In this document: positions 10,346 to 20,027 of the stretch, in pieces | How positions within the stretch are numbered: position 1 is the stretch's first letter | Layout: the number at the start of each line of letters is the position of its first letter | Assembly (NCBI GenBank): GCA_964034945.1 | Contig: OZ035960.1 | Coordinates: forward strand, 75,986,585-76,050,584 | Direction of reading: 5' to 3' | DNA length: 64,000 nt | Source of the DNA: Chrysopilus asiliformis | Lineage: Eukaryota; Arthropoda; Insecta; Diptera; Rhagionidae | Program-made: the position numbers and the translations under genes | Notes under the pieces: model-generated | What the model saw: the letters and a program-made list of their open reading frames with translations, nothing else | Database searches by the model: none | What the model was told of the DNA's origin: nothing

Positions 10346-11691
10346 AATCTGTGGTTCGGCATTAAAGAGTATTCCCCTAAGCTCAAGCTAGAACTATAAA
10401 AAAAAAACAAATTTTGCGGGCAATCAGTAAAAAAACCTATAACGAATAGCGCCACTCTTTAAACGAAGAGATATGATAAAACTGACAAAAAATGTTCTTT
10501 GGTTTTGTTATTTTGGATAGCATTTTTTACTTTGGTTTTCTTTGGTTTTGTTATTTTGGATAGCACCAGATGCTATTTATTAACCTATGGCAGCTATTGA
10601 ATTTTTCAGTGTAGTCCAGCAAAAGATTTTAAAGTAAATAGTTATACAATATTAATGAATAAAACTCCACTATTCCATACAATAATGTTCCACAAAACTT
10701 CCTGATGTCAAAATTTCCTGATGTCAAAACTTCCTTTTTATTCGGCCTGGTTCCAGAATCCGTATTTCCTACGATTTTCGGATAAGCTACGAAAATGGAG
10801 TACTACGATCCGAAACTCGAAAATCCATCCGATTCGGAGAAATGGTGCACCACGATCCGAAAGAAACGGAATTTTGACAGTTAAAACTACGAAATGAGAA
10901 CTCTGTAGTAGATCGGTCGGATTAACCTTAAAGTTAATTTCAATATTATTGTTGTAATAAAATGGAGAAAACTGCAATGTGAGTAATAAAGTGTATAGAT
11001 AAAGTATATAGATTTTAGGAGAAAATCAAAAAACCCAACGAACAATAAGCAATTTGAAGAAAGACTTGTTTGCCCAATATCGCAGCGAACTGATAAAGCT
11101 CAAGATTTCTCCAAGGTCGGGTAAGAAAGTATTACAAGGTTTTGGGAGCACGATATGGAAGAACTTCATGGTTTGCGCCCTCCATCAAAGGATTTGGCAA
11201 GCTGCAAAAAGGTTAGTTGATTGTATCAATCAGACTGACGAGATATTCGGTATGTTGGTCTTGATGTGATTCGAAGGGAGGCAGTGGAGCACGTTGAAAG
11301 TTCAGGTGCTCAGTTCGCCGGATGGGGTAAGTTTTTGCCATTCTTCAATCACCACTCGCTGTTATATATAAATTCGAGCCGAAAGGGACCATAACTCATC
11401 TTCATCAAAATTTAAACTGAAGAGGAGGAAATTTTTCAATAATCCCATGACGATGCGGAGCGGTTTTGGCTTACCGTATCGCATTTACCCTAAATGAACA
11501 TGATACTAGTTTCTTCATAATTCATCAACCCCGAATTCGTAGACCCTAAGAATTCTGTTCAAATTCAACCTGCCTTATTCTCAACAAGCTCAAATACACC
11601 CATATTGAATAAAAAATCCGTTATCCTAATACGTACCTCACACCTTAACGATGAAGGAAAAAAAATCAATTTTTCAACTGTGCAAACAGTA
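10346..11691. other. No gene recognised
   Basis: Contains a direct duplication of TTTGGTTTTGTTATTTTGGA near 10501-10563. A short coding-like stretch at 11054-11215 (LKKDLFAQYRSELIKLK then PRSGKKVLQ, continuing in another frame) has no family I can name and may be an old transposon exon. Confidence 0.4.
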
Positions 11692-14537
11692 GGGGAAATA
11701 TGGCCAAAATGACATATATGGGTAAAATGACATACTGCAATATTTTGAAATCCGCGAATATATCAGATCTTCTTTTTAAATTAGTATGTCATGCTAGTGA
11801 AGTTTAACAACCTGTGAAAACAATAGCTCAGTCTACTGAGGTTTACCAGAGTGAAACGATTAGAAGTGTTTACTCCAAAAAAAAGTTTTTTTTAAGTGAT
11901 ATCATTTTTTCAATTTTCGGTAAGTTTTCTTTTTTTAAAATTGTTTCTGTTTTAGCAAGACCATACATTGCTATGTTGTTTTCGAAATAAACTTGTTTGT
12001 TTAAAACAAAACAGTTTGCTTTTAATATTTTTTTATATGAAAGTCTCAATCATAGTATATGCCCAAAATGACATACTGATAGTATGGACAAAATGACATA
12101 CTAATAATATGGACAAAACGACATAGGTATGTCATTTTGTCCATTCAAATTTAGATCACCAGTTGAGGAAAGAATATCACTTTTATTTACAGATAGCAGT
12201 CTCAACATGCCACGGAACTATATAAGAAAAACTGATCGGCAATCTTGGAGCCAAGAGTCCATGCAGAAAGCAATGGAAGCTGTCAATGAACATAAAATGG
12301 GGTGGCAAAAGGCCTCTAAGACATTTGGTGTACCACAGGCTACTCTTCGAAGACACGTGCTGAGTGCAAACAAATCTTTAGCGCCGAATACCAAAGGATT
12401 GGGAAGATTCAAGAATACGTTTAGTTCTAACATTGAGAGGCAGCTAGTTGATCATATTAAGTTATTAGAGACACGTTTTTTTGGCTTAACTAATAAAGAA
12501 GTTCAAGAGCTTGCGTTCCAATTAGCAGAATTGAATGGTATTTCTCATTATTTTAATATTGAGAAAAAGAGAGCTGGGCAAGAGTGGATGAAAAATTTTC
12601 TTCAAAGAAATAAGGACATTAGCCTCCGCAAGCCTGAGCCCACTTCTGCGGCCAGGGCTCAAGGTTTCAATAAGCCAAAAGTCCAAAATTTTTTCAAAAT
12701 TTATCAAGATTTATTAAATATTGAGAACTTTGGACCTCACAGAATTTATAACGTGGATGAATCGGCTCTTTCCACTGTCCAAAAGCCTCAAAAAATCCTG
12801 GCAACAACTGGCAGGAAACAAGTGGGAATTCTCACTAGTGCCGAAAGAGGTTCTAATGTTACGGTTGTTTGCTGCATGAATGCAACTGGATCGTACATCC
12901 CGCCGTGTATGATATTTCCACGAAAAAATATGAAAAATGAACTTATAGATGAGGCACCTACTGGCACGCTAGGAATTGCACAACCGTCAGGATGGATGAC
13001 TTCAGAAGTATTCTTGAAATGGCTGCATCATTTTAAAAACTTCGTCAAACCCAGTATTGAAGATAAAGTTCTTCTCATTGTGGATGGACATTCAAGTCAC
13101 AAGGGATTCGAGGCTTTGAATTTTGCGAAGCAGAATGGGATATATATTTTATGTCTGCCTGCACATTGCACTCACCGACTTCAACCTCTAGATGTTTGTT
13201 TTTATGGTCCTTTGAAAATCTATTTTAATCAAGAAATCTCAAAATGGTTAAAATCTCATCCTGGTCGTGTGGTGACACATTTACAAATCGGCTACCTACT
13301 TAACCAAGCATATGGTAAGGCGGCAACAGTTCAAAATGCTTGTCAAGGTTTCAAAAGCACAGGCCTCTGGCCTGTTAATGTTGATATCTTTCCCGAATAT
13401 ATGTTCCAGCCGGCAGAGACGACTAATATAGTTCTTACGAATGAAAACACCTCTCAAGTTCCTTTAACAACAAAGCTGCTCACGCAACAGCCAAGTTCAA
13501 GTGGGTTACTAGTTTCTGATAATCAAGTTAAGATAACATTGGAAAGCTCAAAAATAATACACAATGACAAAAATCCTGATTCATCGAAAGATACATTAAT
13601 TTTTTCGATTGAGACTCTTTCACCTATTCCCCAAGGGGCATTCGTTAGTGGACAGGGGAAAAGGAAACCAAAGAACCGCCAAACTCACCCATTATTGACT
13701 TCTACAACTAATATGGAGGAGCTAAAATCAAAAAATGCGCCGGCAAATCTACCCAAAAGGAAAAAAAGGAAGGTCACCAAAACTTTTTTTATGGACGACA
13801 TCGAGAATGAGGACTTTGTTGCTGACAACGAGGACGAAGATGACTGTCCCTGCATTTATTGCAACGACCTTTATTCGCGTTCCAAATCTGGTGAGGCTTG
13901 GATAAAATGTATGAAATGTTTTCGCTGGGCACATGCTTTCTGCGCTGATGCACCAAAGGAAGAAAAAAAATTTATTTGTGAAATATGTGGGACTTAGATT
14001 TTCAAGTCCGAGAATCTTTAAAAAAATAAATTGACTGAAACTAATAAAAAAATCGATTTTATTTTGAATAAACACATTTATTAAACGTTATCACAACCGA
14101 AGTTTTTATGGTGAACTTAACTGTTTCGAATCTGTCTATCCACTGAACTTTATTTAAGTTTTAATTTATCATAATTTTGGAATTTTCTCATGCCACTTCA
14201 AGCCGGATGTTCTAAATTGGAATTTGCATTGCTGGCGATTTCGGGCGGGACCGGTTATGTAACCTGTGTAATTACTCATGTCACTTCAATATGTCATTTT
14301 GTCCATAGTTCATAGGTATGTCATTTTACCCATACGTATGAACAAAGCGAACTTTCGTAGGTCTCCGAATTTTGACTCATATTTTTTTTATTTGCATTTT
14401 CTAAAACTAAATGGTATATAATATCAATTGATATTGAACCAAAGAATAAATTTGGAAATTATCATATTGTTTCTTCTTCAAATAAAAAAATTATTATCGA
14501 AAAAGTAAACAGTATGTCATTTTGGCCATATTTCCCC
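11692..14537 (+). mobile_element. Intact pogo-type DNA transposon, 2.85 kb
   Basis: It is flanked by TA (11690-11691 and 14538-14539). Its 25-bp terminal inverted repeats are perfect and start GGGGAAATATGGCC. Just inside both ends, and around the CDS, lie many copies of a motif close to TATGTCATTTTGTCCAT in both orientations (for example 11720-11750, 12062-12145, 14290-14335, 14512-14530). They are probably transposase-binding sites. One long transposase ORF is uninterrupted, so this is the youngest-looking autonomous element in the window. Confidence 0.95.
12207..13997 (+). CDS. pogo-family transposase with C-terminal PHD-like finger
   Basis: It encodes 596 residues from ATG 12207. This start is preferred over an in-frame ATG at 12129 because it gives the usual pogo N-terminus MPRNYIRKTDR, has a good fly-like context (TCAACATG) and lies just after a splice-acceptor-like TTATTTACAG. 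Residues 13-50 look like a Pipsqueak-type helix-turn-helix and 75-135 like a CENP-B/Tc5 DNA-binding domain. The DDE_1 catalytic core has D184 (in YNVDES), D293 (in LIVDGHSSH) and D329 (in LQPLDVCF), a DD35D arrangement. A basic run PKRKKRKVTK (516-525) is a likely nuclear signal. The C-terminus has C549-C552-C568-C571-H576-C579-C591-C594, a full C4HC3 PHD pattern. It should cut and join the GGGGAAAT ends at TA. No stop or frameshift is seen. Splicing was not tested. Confidence 0.93.
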   Translation: MPRNYIRKTDRQSWSQESMQKAMEAVNEHKMGWQKASKTFGVPQATLRRHVLSANKSLAPNTKGLGRFKNTFSSNIERQLVDHIKLLETRFFGLTNKEVQELAFQLAELNGISHYFNIEKKRAGQEWMKNFLQRNKDISLRKPEPTSAARAQGFNKPKVQNFFKIYQDLLNIENFGPHRIYNVDESALSTVQKPQKILATTGRKQVGILTSAERGSNVTVVCCMNATGSYIPPCMIFPRKNMKNELIDEAPTGTLGIAQPSGWMTSEVFLKWLHHFKNFVKPSIEDKVLLIVDGHSSHKGFEALNFAKQNGIYILCLPAHCTHRLQPLDVCFYGPLKIYFNQEISKWLKSHPGRVVTHLQIGYLLNQAYGKAATVQNACQGFKSTGLWPVNVDIFPEYMFQPAETTNIVLTNENTSQVPLTTKLLTQQPSSSGLLVSDNQVKITLESSKIIHNDKNPDSSKDTLIFSIETLSPIPQGAFVSGQGKRKPKNRQTHPLLTSTTNMEELKSKNAPANLPKRKKRKVTKTFFMDDIENEDFVADNEDEDDCPCIYCNDLYSRSKSGEAWIKCMKCFRWAHAFCADAPKEEKKFICEICGT

Positions 14538-14549
14538 TACGATGATATA

Positions 14550-15229
14550 TCTGTGGTCACAAGTTGTAAGGGCCTAACTCGACTTTAGCCGTTTTCAATG
14601 TTTTTACAGAATCGTGTTCTCCTTCCAAAATGCTCTTAATTCCACTAACCCGTTAGTTTCTACGACCATTTTTGACCGTTATAGGCTACTACATCAAATG
14701 GCTAAAGTCAAAAAATTTCCAAGTTGCATTTGGAAGAACGGCTAAAGTCAGATCCCATATATTTTTGTATAGACTTAATCCACTCTTATGGGTGAGAAGC
14801 TGCATTGTTTTGAGAGTTTTTGCACGTGGAATAGTGGCTTAAGTCGAATTAGTTCATTCTTCGGTTTTAATTTTTCTGAAACGAGCAGGCTAAAGTCTGT
14901 TTTAGCCTCTTTTTCAAATCGGGGTGTAGGTTTTTAGGGGCTTAACTTGACTTTAGCCGTTGATTGTAGCCATTTCTAAGACATAAAAAAGTTTTGAAAG
15001 AGTGGCTAAAGTAAAACAATCCTTAATTTCTCTGAAAATATTAAGTTTGAATAAACCAGATTAAACCAATCGTAAAAAGCTTATTTTTCATAACGTTTTG
15101 TAGTTATAGGTTTTTGAATTCGGTTTGATACCCCTTTGCCACCAACAGTTAAAATTTCATAAATATTAAAATGCTTCTCCTGAAAAATGAAGAAATTCGA
15201 CTTAAGCTCTTATTACTTGTGACCACAGA
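14550..15229. mobile_element. TA-flanked MITE with GGCTAAAGTC subterminal repeats
   Basis: The 680-bp element has ends TCTGTGGTCACAAGT and, in inverse, ACTTGTGACCACAGA. It is flanked by TA (14548-14549 and 15230-15231). Inside are at least seven copies of GGCTAAAGTC-like or GCTTAAGTCGA-like motifs in both orientations, reminiscent of the subterminal repeats of the neighbouring pogo element but different in sequence. There is no coding sequence. It lies 8 bp from the pogo target site. Confidence 0.8.
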
Positions 15230-15384
15230 TATTCATATCAAGAAACATCATATCAAGACCACAGATGATGTCCCAGCCTGTACTAAGTCATATAGATATC
15301 TACTTATGTACTTAAAGTTGAAGCACGTCACCAATCGATAACATGCTCCATCAAGGCATAATCAAATCAAGCTCTCGAGTTTCC

Positions 15385-15670
15385 CGCCGTCCTTACAGGA
15401 CCTTCACGCCATGCCGGACCTTCAGTTATCCTCACGATCTTTTTAATGTCTGAATCGGAATTATCGACCCCAAAAACACCAAGATGAGATTTTTTCCGGA
15501 AATTTGAAAAAAATGAATAATCCTTACAGGACCTTCCGTTGTCCTTACATAATTCTTAATGTCAGGATCGGATTCAGCGACCCCAAAAACCCATAGATGA
15601 GATTTTTTCCGGGAAATTTGAGGAAAAGTATTATCACGTTCTCCTTACAGGACCTTCCCTCATCCTTATC
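15385..15670 (-). repeat. Family B repeat fragment
   Basis: Two to three reverse-oriented units with CCTTACAGGACCTTCCGTT, CAGCGACCCCAAAAAC and GAGATTTTTTCCGG motifs. No palindrome is attached. It lies 180 bp downstream of the last Wnt exon in the gene's direction. Confidence 0.75.
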
Positions 15671-15847
15671 AGAATTTCTGAAAAGTCAAAAAAACTTTAA
15701 CCGAGCAATTAGAATTAAATAAAAGATCTCCAATGTTTCATTTACAGACTAATATGTAGACAGTAGTGTCAATACGATTTAAGTAGGAGCAGCATTTAGC
15801 TAGAAAATTGTTGACCAATACCTTTTACGATACATTTGATTTCTTAC

Positions 15848-16196
15848 CTGCTATATCTGCATTTTGATTCTGCTCACAGAAATTTGGAGATCTTTGATAA
15901 TAAAAGAGAGCAGTTTCCAATGTACGTGTGATCCCCGTTTCTATCTTGTTCAAAGTTTTTTGTGGCGGTCTCCCAGTTTTCGCTGTAATTTTTGTTTTCT
16001 TGGCTCGCTTTAATATGATAAGGGGGCGTCCGTTGCCCAAATTAGTTTGATCAACGAGAATTGCACGACGAAATTGTTGCTTCAAAACTTTTCCCACCAA
16101 ATGAAAATCGGGCGCTGATTTCCAACAAGTCCTTAGTTGGCAACTACCAGACATTCCGTGACATTTGCAACGTATTTCCATATAATTTAAAACTAT
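15848..16196 (-). CDS. Wnt10: Wnt10-like ligand, visible exon 4
   Basis: The exon reads IVLNYMEIRCKCHGMSGSCQ, then LRTCWKSAPDFH, a long basic insert (KRAKKTKITAKTGRPP), then LFYYQRSPNFCEQ. CKCHGMSGSC is the Wnt signature, and its first Ser is the site acylated by Porcupine in known Wnts. SCQL-x-TCW and the basic insert before the SPNFCE block favour Wnt10. The acceptor is TTTGTAG before 16196 and the donor is GCAG|GTAAGAA at 15848/15847. The exon is 349 nt and ends in phase 1. The next exon should carry the cysteine-rich C-terminus and was not found in the window. The protein is a secreted lipid-modified Frizzled ligand. Confidence 0.9.
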
Positions 16197-16253
16197 CTAC
16201 AAATGAATTAAGAAGTATGAATTTTTATTAAGTCACAAACTATATAGTTTTAC
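16197..16253 (-). other. Wnt10: Wnt10 intron of 57 nt (between visible exons 3 and 4)
   Basis: Donor ATG|GTAAAA at 16254/16253 and acceptor TTTGTAG|ATAG at 16197/16196, phase 0. Without splicing the exon 3 frame reaches a stop within eight codons, and removal joins NNNAGRM to IVLNYMEIRC in frame. Confidence 0.9.
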
Positions 16254-16633
16254 CATTCTGCCAGCATTATTATTATGAAGATTTATTTGTGATTGTATGT
16301 CACCAGCTTTTTCTCTAGAATCGAGAAATAGCCTTGAAAATTCTACACCAAAATCCATGTTATGTGAACACCCGCCCCACTTCCATCTACTAGCAGTTTT
16401 AGAACGCTCAAATTTTTTCTCTTCCTCGGCTGATAAAATATTATTTTCAAGATATTTCAGAAAAAGTTTCTTTTCTTTGTTCAAACTTTCTTTCAAGGAT
16501 TTATTCAAGGACTTTCTGTTAATCGAGGGATCACATCCGCATGATAAAAGACGTCCTTGACTACAAGCGCGTGCTACGTTATGGGCTACTCCAGCAGCGA
16601 AAATTGCGAATGCAAATGCACTTTCCTTAAAAC
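16254..16633 (-). CDS. Wnt10: Wnt10-like ligand, visible exon 3
   Basis: 380 nt, entering in phase 1 and leaving in phase 0. Translation begins (G)FKESAFAFAIFAAGVAHN and continues ARACSQGRLLSCGCDPS, a lysine-rich spacer of about 40 residues (SLKESLNKEKKLFLKYLE), then SRWKWGGCSHNMDFGVEFSR, LFLDSREKAGDI and INLHNNNAGRM. WGGCS..M.FG..FS..FLD.RE is conserved in all Wnts. The GF(R/K)ESAFA start and the spacer before WKWGGC fit Wnt10. The acceptor is TGTATTCCAG|GTTTTAAG at 16634/16633. All key cysteines in this block are present and the frame is intact, so the gene looks functional. Confidence 0.92.
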
Positions 16634-16639
16634 CTGGAA

Positions 16640-17200
16640 TACACAGAAAAGAGACAAAATGACAAAAATAAAAAGAAACGGTTTGTACAAGTTTTTTTTT
16701 AAGACGGATTCGTGATTGAATTGCGGTGAAAAAATAATGTTAAGAAATTATCATTATAGGAATTAAGTTTTTGGCACAAACAATTTATTTTGTGTTGTTA
16801 GATGAATGTCCCTTCCCTTATATTGAAAAGGAGAAATTGTCTGCAACGAAAAAGTAGTGCCAATGGTTTTTATATTATAAGTGTATGTTGATGGGATGTA
16901 TTCATATATTTACGTTTTATGTTTTATTGAAAATATACAAGTAGCATAAAATAATTGAAATTTGATGAATTTCAGATCAAAAACTTCAAATGAATGAATT
17001 ATTTCGATAAATACTTCGAAAAAACTCACACTCATCGTATGTGTTTCCAAAAAGGGATTTTTAAAAAAAATCTGGAAATATGGACAGAAAAAATCTTCCG
17101 AAAAATTACTCAAACTAATTTCTAGATGAAGATATTACTTCTGAAACTAATTATACCATATATGATATATCATATAAAAGTATATTAGATTTAGTATACC
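16640..17200. other. 3' end of the giant intron, no gene recognised
   Basis: AT-rich sequence upstream (in gene sense) of the exon 3 acceptor. Short ORFs here show no domain. It contains a short near-palindromic TATATGATATATCATATA at 17158. Confidence 0.4.
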
Positions 17201-17204
17201 GTTT

Positions 17205-17530
17205 ATACCGCATCTAACCAATCATCGGATACAAAAATGAAGTACACCAGGGTGCTAGGGATGACAAAAGATTTTGATTTCAGCATGTCCGTCCGTTTGT
17301 CTGTCTGCCGGTGACACCATAACTTTTGAAAGGATTGAGCTACAGACTTGAAATTTTGTTTAGTTACGTTTTTCGCAAATGGCTAGGCTACGTTTTTGAA
17401 CGGGCAAAATTGGACCGTTCCATCCCCCTCCCCCAAACAAACGAAACAGTTTTTTTTGCAAATTTCTCCAAATATGTTTAGAATATAATTTGACATAACC
17501 GTTCCATACATTATAATCCAGTCGGACCAC
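17205..17530 (+). repeat. Diverged relative of family A
   Basis: It shows the order of a forward family A copy with many changes: a GATACAAAAATGAAGTACACCA stretch, then GCATGTCCGTCCGTTTGTCT, then GATTGAGCTACAGACTTGAA, then a GGCAAAATTGGACC region and CCCCCCAAACAAACGAAAC. The ends are not preserved. It may be an older subfamily. Confidence 0.6.
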
Positions 17531-17932
17531 TCCTTGCCCCCTCTCATATAAAAATGGGTTTTTAAATAAACATTTTCTATGTCCTTATATAAAGTATTTG
17601 ACGATTGAATGAAGAAATCAGCTTTTAAAAGCGTTTTTAAAAGTGAGAAATTATCAGGCAAGCCAAATCTCTATATTTGATAATCTGTGAGTAAAACGAT
17701 GATTCTCTCTCGTTATCTTTTCTATTTGACATTGACAGCCCGGATATCATTGTCTATACACTCCAATCGGTTATTTGTCGTGACTGCATGACGATCATTT
17801 TATTTACATTTAAATCAAATACAAGACATTTGATTTAAATAACCCACATTTCAACTGGATGGTTTAATATTTGTTTTTTCTACTTTCTCTTTTAATTCAA
17901 ATAAAAAACATTTGTTTTTGGACTATAAATGA
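17531..17932. other. No gene recognised
   Basis: AT-rich, with AAATCAAATACAAGACATTT-type inverted motifs near 17812-17840. Nothing coding is supported. Confidence 0.35.
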
Positions 17933-17936
17933 AACT

Positions 17937-18165
17937 AGGGGCTGCGCCCCGAACCGCTTCGCGGTTCATCCCCCTTCCGCAGGTCGGCCTTCGGCCTCCC
18001 TGCCACCGTCGGCCTACGGCCTCCACAACTACTCGGCCTTCGGCCTCGCCCCTCGCGCTTGAATTGTTGGAATTTGATGTATGGAGATGTTACGTAAAAT
18101 TATTTAAATATATTTCAGCTCTCGCCTTCCTCTTTACTCGGCCTTCGGCCTCGAGTCAAATGCAT
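17937..18165. repeat. GC-rich hairpin cluster in AT-rich DNA
   Basis: A run of short GC-rich palindromes: GGGGCTGCGCCCC, CCGCTTCGCGG, repeated CGGCCTTCGGCC and GGCCTACGGCC units. Another CGGCCTTCGGCC lies at 18138. It is followed by TTGGAATTTGATGTATGGAG, which resembles a diverged family A tail. The base composition contrasts strongly with the flanks. No coding sense was found in any frame. Confidence 0.7.
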
Positions 18166-18379
18166 ATAGTTAACCCAAAAAAGGGAATTTTTTTTAGAGA
18201 CATTTTTCTTTGTGACTCAACGGTGTATTACAAAATCGTACTGTTTACTTACAATATATTCAATAACGGTAAAAGGTGGTTATCCACACGGGGAAAGACA
18301 ATATTGTGGGAAATGTTATTCTTTTTAATTCATGTCATACATTGAAGCACCAAATCCCTTTAGAATTGCAGAAGATAGC

Positions 18380-18900
18380 AGGTGAGGGCTATACATAACG
18401 ATGGTGTCTATACTGTTTTTCGCAGTATTATATTGTTTTTCAGACTCCAATACTGCATAATTGCTTTTTTCCCCAAAATACTGTATTTAAATACTCAGAA
18501 AACTTTAATTCTTTAACGTTTCGAAATTCAAATTTATTAATAGCAATGCAAAACGTCAGTGGCAACACAAAACAGTAGCAACACATGGCAAGTGTAAATA
18601 CATTCAAACGACGAACAGCGAAGTATTTATGGCAACATGTCATATAGATTCGCTTCTTCCTTTCCCCATCGATTACTGTCTTGTCATTATTCATCCTTCT
18701 TCAGAACGCGTTACTTTGATTTTGCTTTCCATTGTTAATTTAAAAGAATAAAAATGCCGAAATTAAGAGCAAAGACACAAATTTTCATTGAATAAAATTT
18801 ATACTGCGAAAAATACTGTTTTTTCAAATCGATTTACTGCTTTTTTAAATTTTTAGGTGAAATATACTGTTTTTTGTCCGAAAAAAGATACTATACATAA
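18380..18900. repeat. Possible MITE with ATACTGTTTTT motifs
   Basis: ATACTGTTTTTCGCAGTAT-like motifs recur in both orientations at both ends, with CTATACATAACGATG near 18391 and GATACTATACATAAA near 18888. Clear terminal inverted repeats and target duplications could not be fixed. Confidence 0.35.
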
Positions 18901-18904
18901 AAAA

Positions 18905-19240
18905 GAGGGGTAGATATTAGTGAGCAAAAATTTTTCCTGCGGGCTGACCTCTCTCATGGTCAAAACCGGATCCGAAACCCTTAAGCGCATAAAGAGGTTT
19001 CAAGAGAGGGAAAGGGGTTGCTATTAAACTGGATCCGACACCCTTGAGTAAGAGATATCAGAAGAAACGGGGATTGACATCAAAAAGAATCATATCCTTT
19101 ATTCTTGTCAATAACTGTACCTGTGTGCAAAGTTTGATCAAAATCGGCCGCGCCGTTTTTGCGTGATGCCGGAACAAACATTCAGTCAAACAGACAGAAA
19201 TACCGACCGACAAACAGACAGACGGACAAACATAAATTTT
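18905..19240 (+). repeat. Retroelement-type 3' tail repeat with GACA-rich end
   Basis: It contains AAAACCGGATCCGAAACCC twice (about 18962 and, diverged, 19028) and then AAAATCGGCCGCGCCGTTTT followed by a GACAGACGGACA-type run up to 19231. The layout resembles the repeat at 44684-45066, which has a similar GGTTCAGCCGTTTTTGCGTG segment before a GACA run. Its class is unknown. Confidence 0.45.
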
Positions 19241-19680
19241 AAGCATAACAAAACCTATAATATTCCTTGTGATATTCCTATTGTGATATTCCTATCAAAA
19301 TTCGAACAGTTGTATCAAAATTCCAGTTTGAAGTCAAACTTTCCAATAAGATTTTTTAAAATTTATTCCAATCGGATTTTGATGTATGTAGAATAATAGC
19401 CTAAATAACTTTTGTTCTTGCACTTTTTTGATAAGATGCACCGTTTTCGAGATATTCACAAAAAACGATTTCGTTCGTATGGGGGGTACCCCCCCTAATG
19501 GTCCATTTTTGCCCATTAACGAACTTAGCCTCGCATTTTACGAAAAACGGATCTGTGCAAACTTTCAAGTCTCTAGCTCAATCCGTGCTCCCGCAATCCG
19601 CGCCACAGACAGACGGACGGACAGACGGACGGACGGACATGCTAAATTCAATTTTTTTTATCATTCTAAACACTCTAATA
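19241..19680 (-). repeat. INE-1-like repeat (family A), reverse copy, head truncated
   Basis: It begins GCATAACAAAACCTATAATA and ends at TCATTCTAAACACTCTAATA, so the last ~90 bp of the head are missing. The 3' hairpin is lost. It abuts the repeat ending at 19240. Confidence 0.85.
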
Positions 19681-19798
19681 CCCAATTAGTTTTTCAGCCT
19701 CCTCACGGGCAAGCTAAAACCGTGTCTTGACTTGGGATTTTTCATCGCAGAGATTTTATAATTGACCAATCAGAGCTTGAGTTGATGACGATATACAA

Positions 19799-20027
19799 AC
19801 GAAAATGTTTTTTGTGAATATCTCAAAAACTGTGTATCTTATCAAAAAAGTGCAAGAACAAAAGTTACTTAGGATATGATTCTACATAAAACTCCCATAC
19901 ATCAAAATCCGATTGGAATAAATTTTAAAAAATCTTGTTTTAACAACTGTTCGAATTTAGATACGAATATCACCATACGGGTTTTCAATAATTGTTAGAT
20001 TGGCAATTATAGCTTTTGTTATGTTTT
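19799..20027 (+). repeat. INE-1-like repeat (family A), 3' half
   Basis: It starts at TTTGTGAATATCTCAAAAAC and ends with TTAGATTGGCAATTATAGCT and TTTGTTATGTTT. The GATACGAATATC 3' subtype. It directly precedes the tandem array. Confidence 0.85.

Noticed and set aside
12129..12206. Upstream in-frame ATG extending the pogo transposase by 26 residues
   Set aside because: The extra residues come from the subterminal repeat and lack family similarity. ATG 12207 gives the standard N-terminus.
13749..14075. 108-codon minus ORF
   Set aside because: Antisense shadow of the pogo transposase 3' end.
1..15840. Search for the missing C-terminal Wnt exon on the minus strand
   Set aside because: No reading with the expected cysteine-rich C-C-G-R-G and W-C-C blocks was found by eye, so the exon is assumed to lie outside the window.
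17937..18165. Bacterial contamination or a bacterial gene fragment
   Set aside because: No coding frame is supported, and the GC-rich hairpins are followed without a break by insect-type, INE-like sequence.
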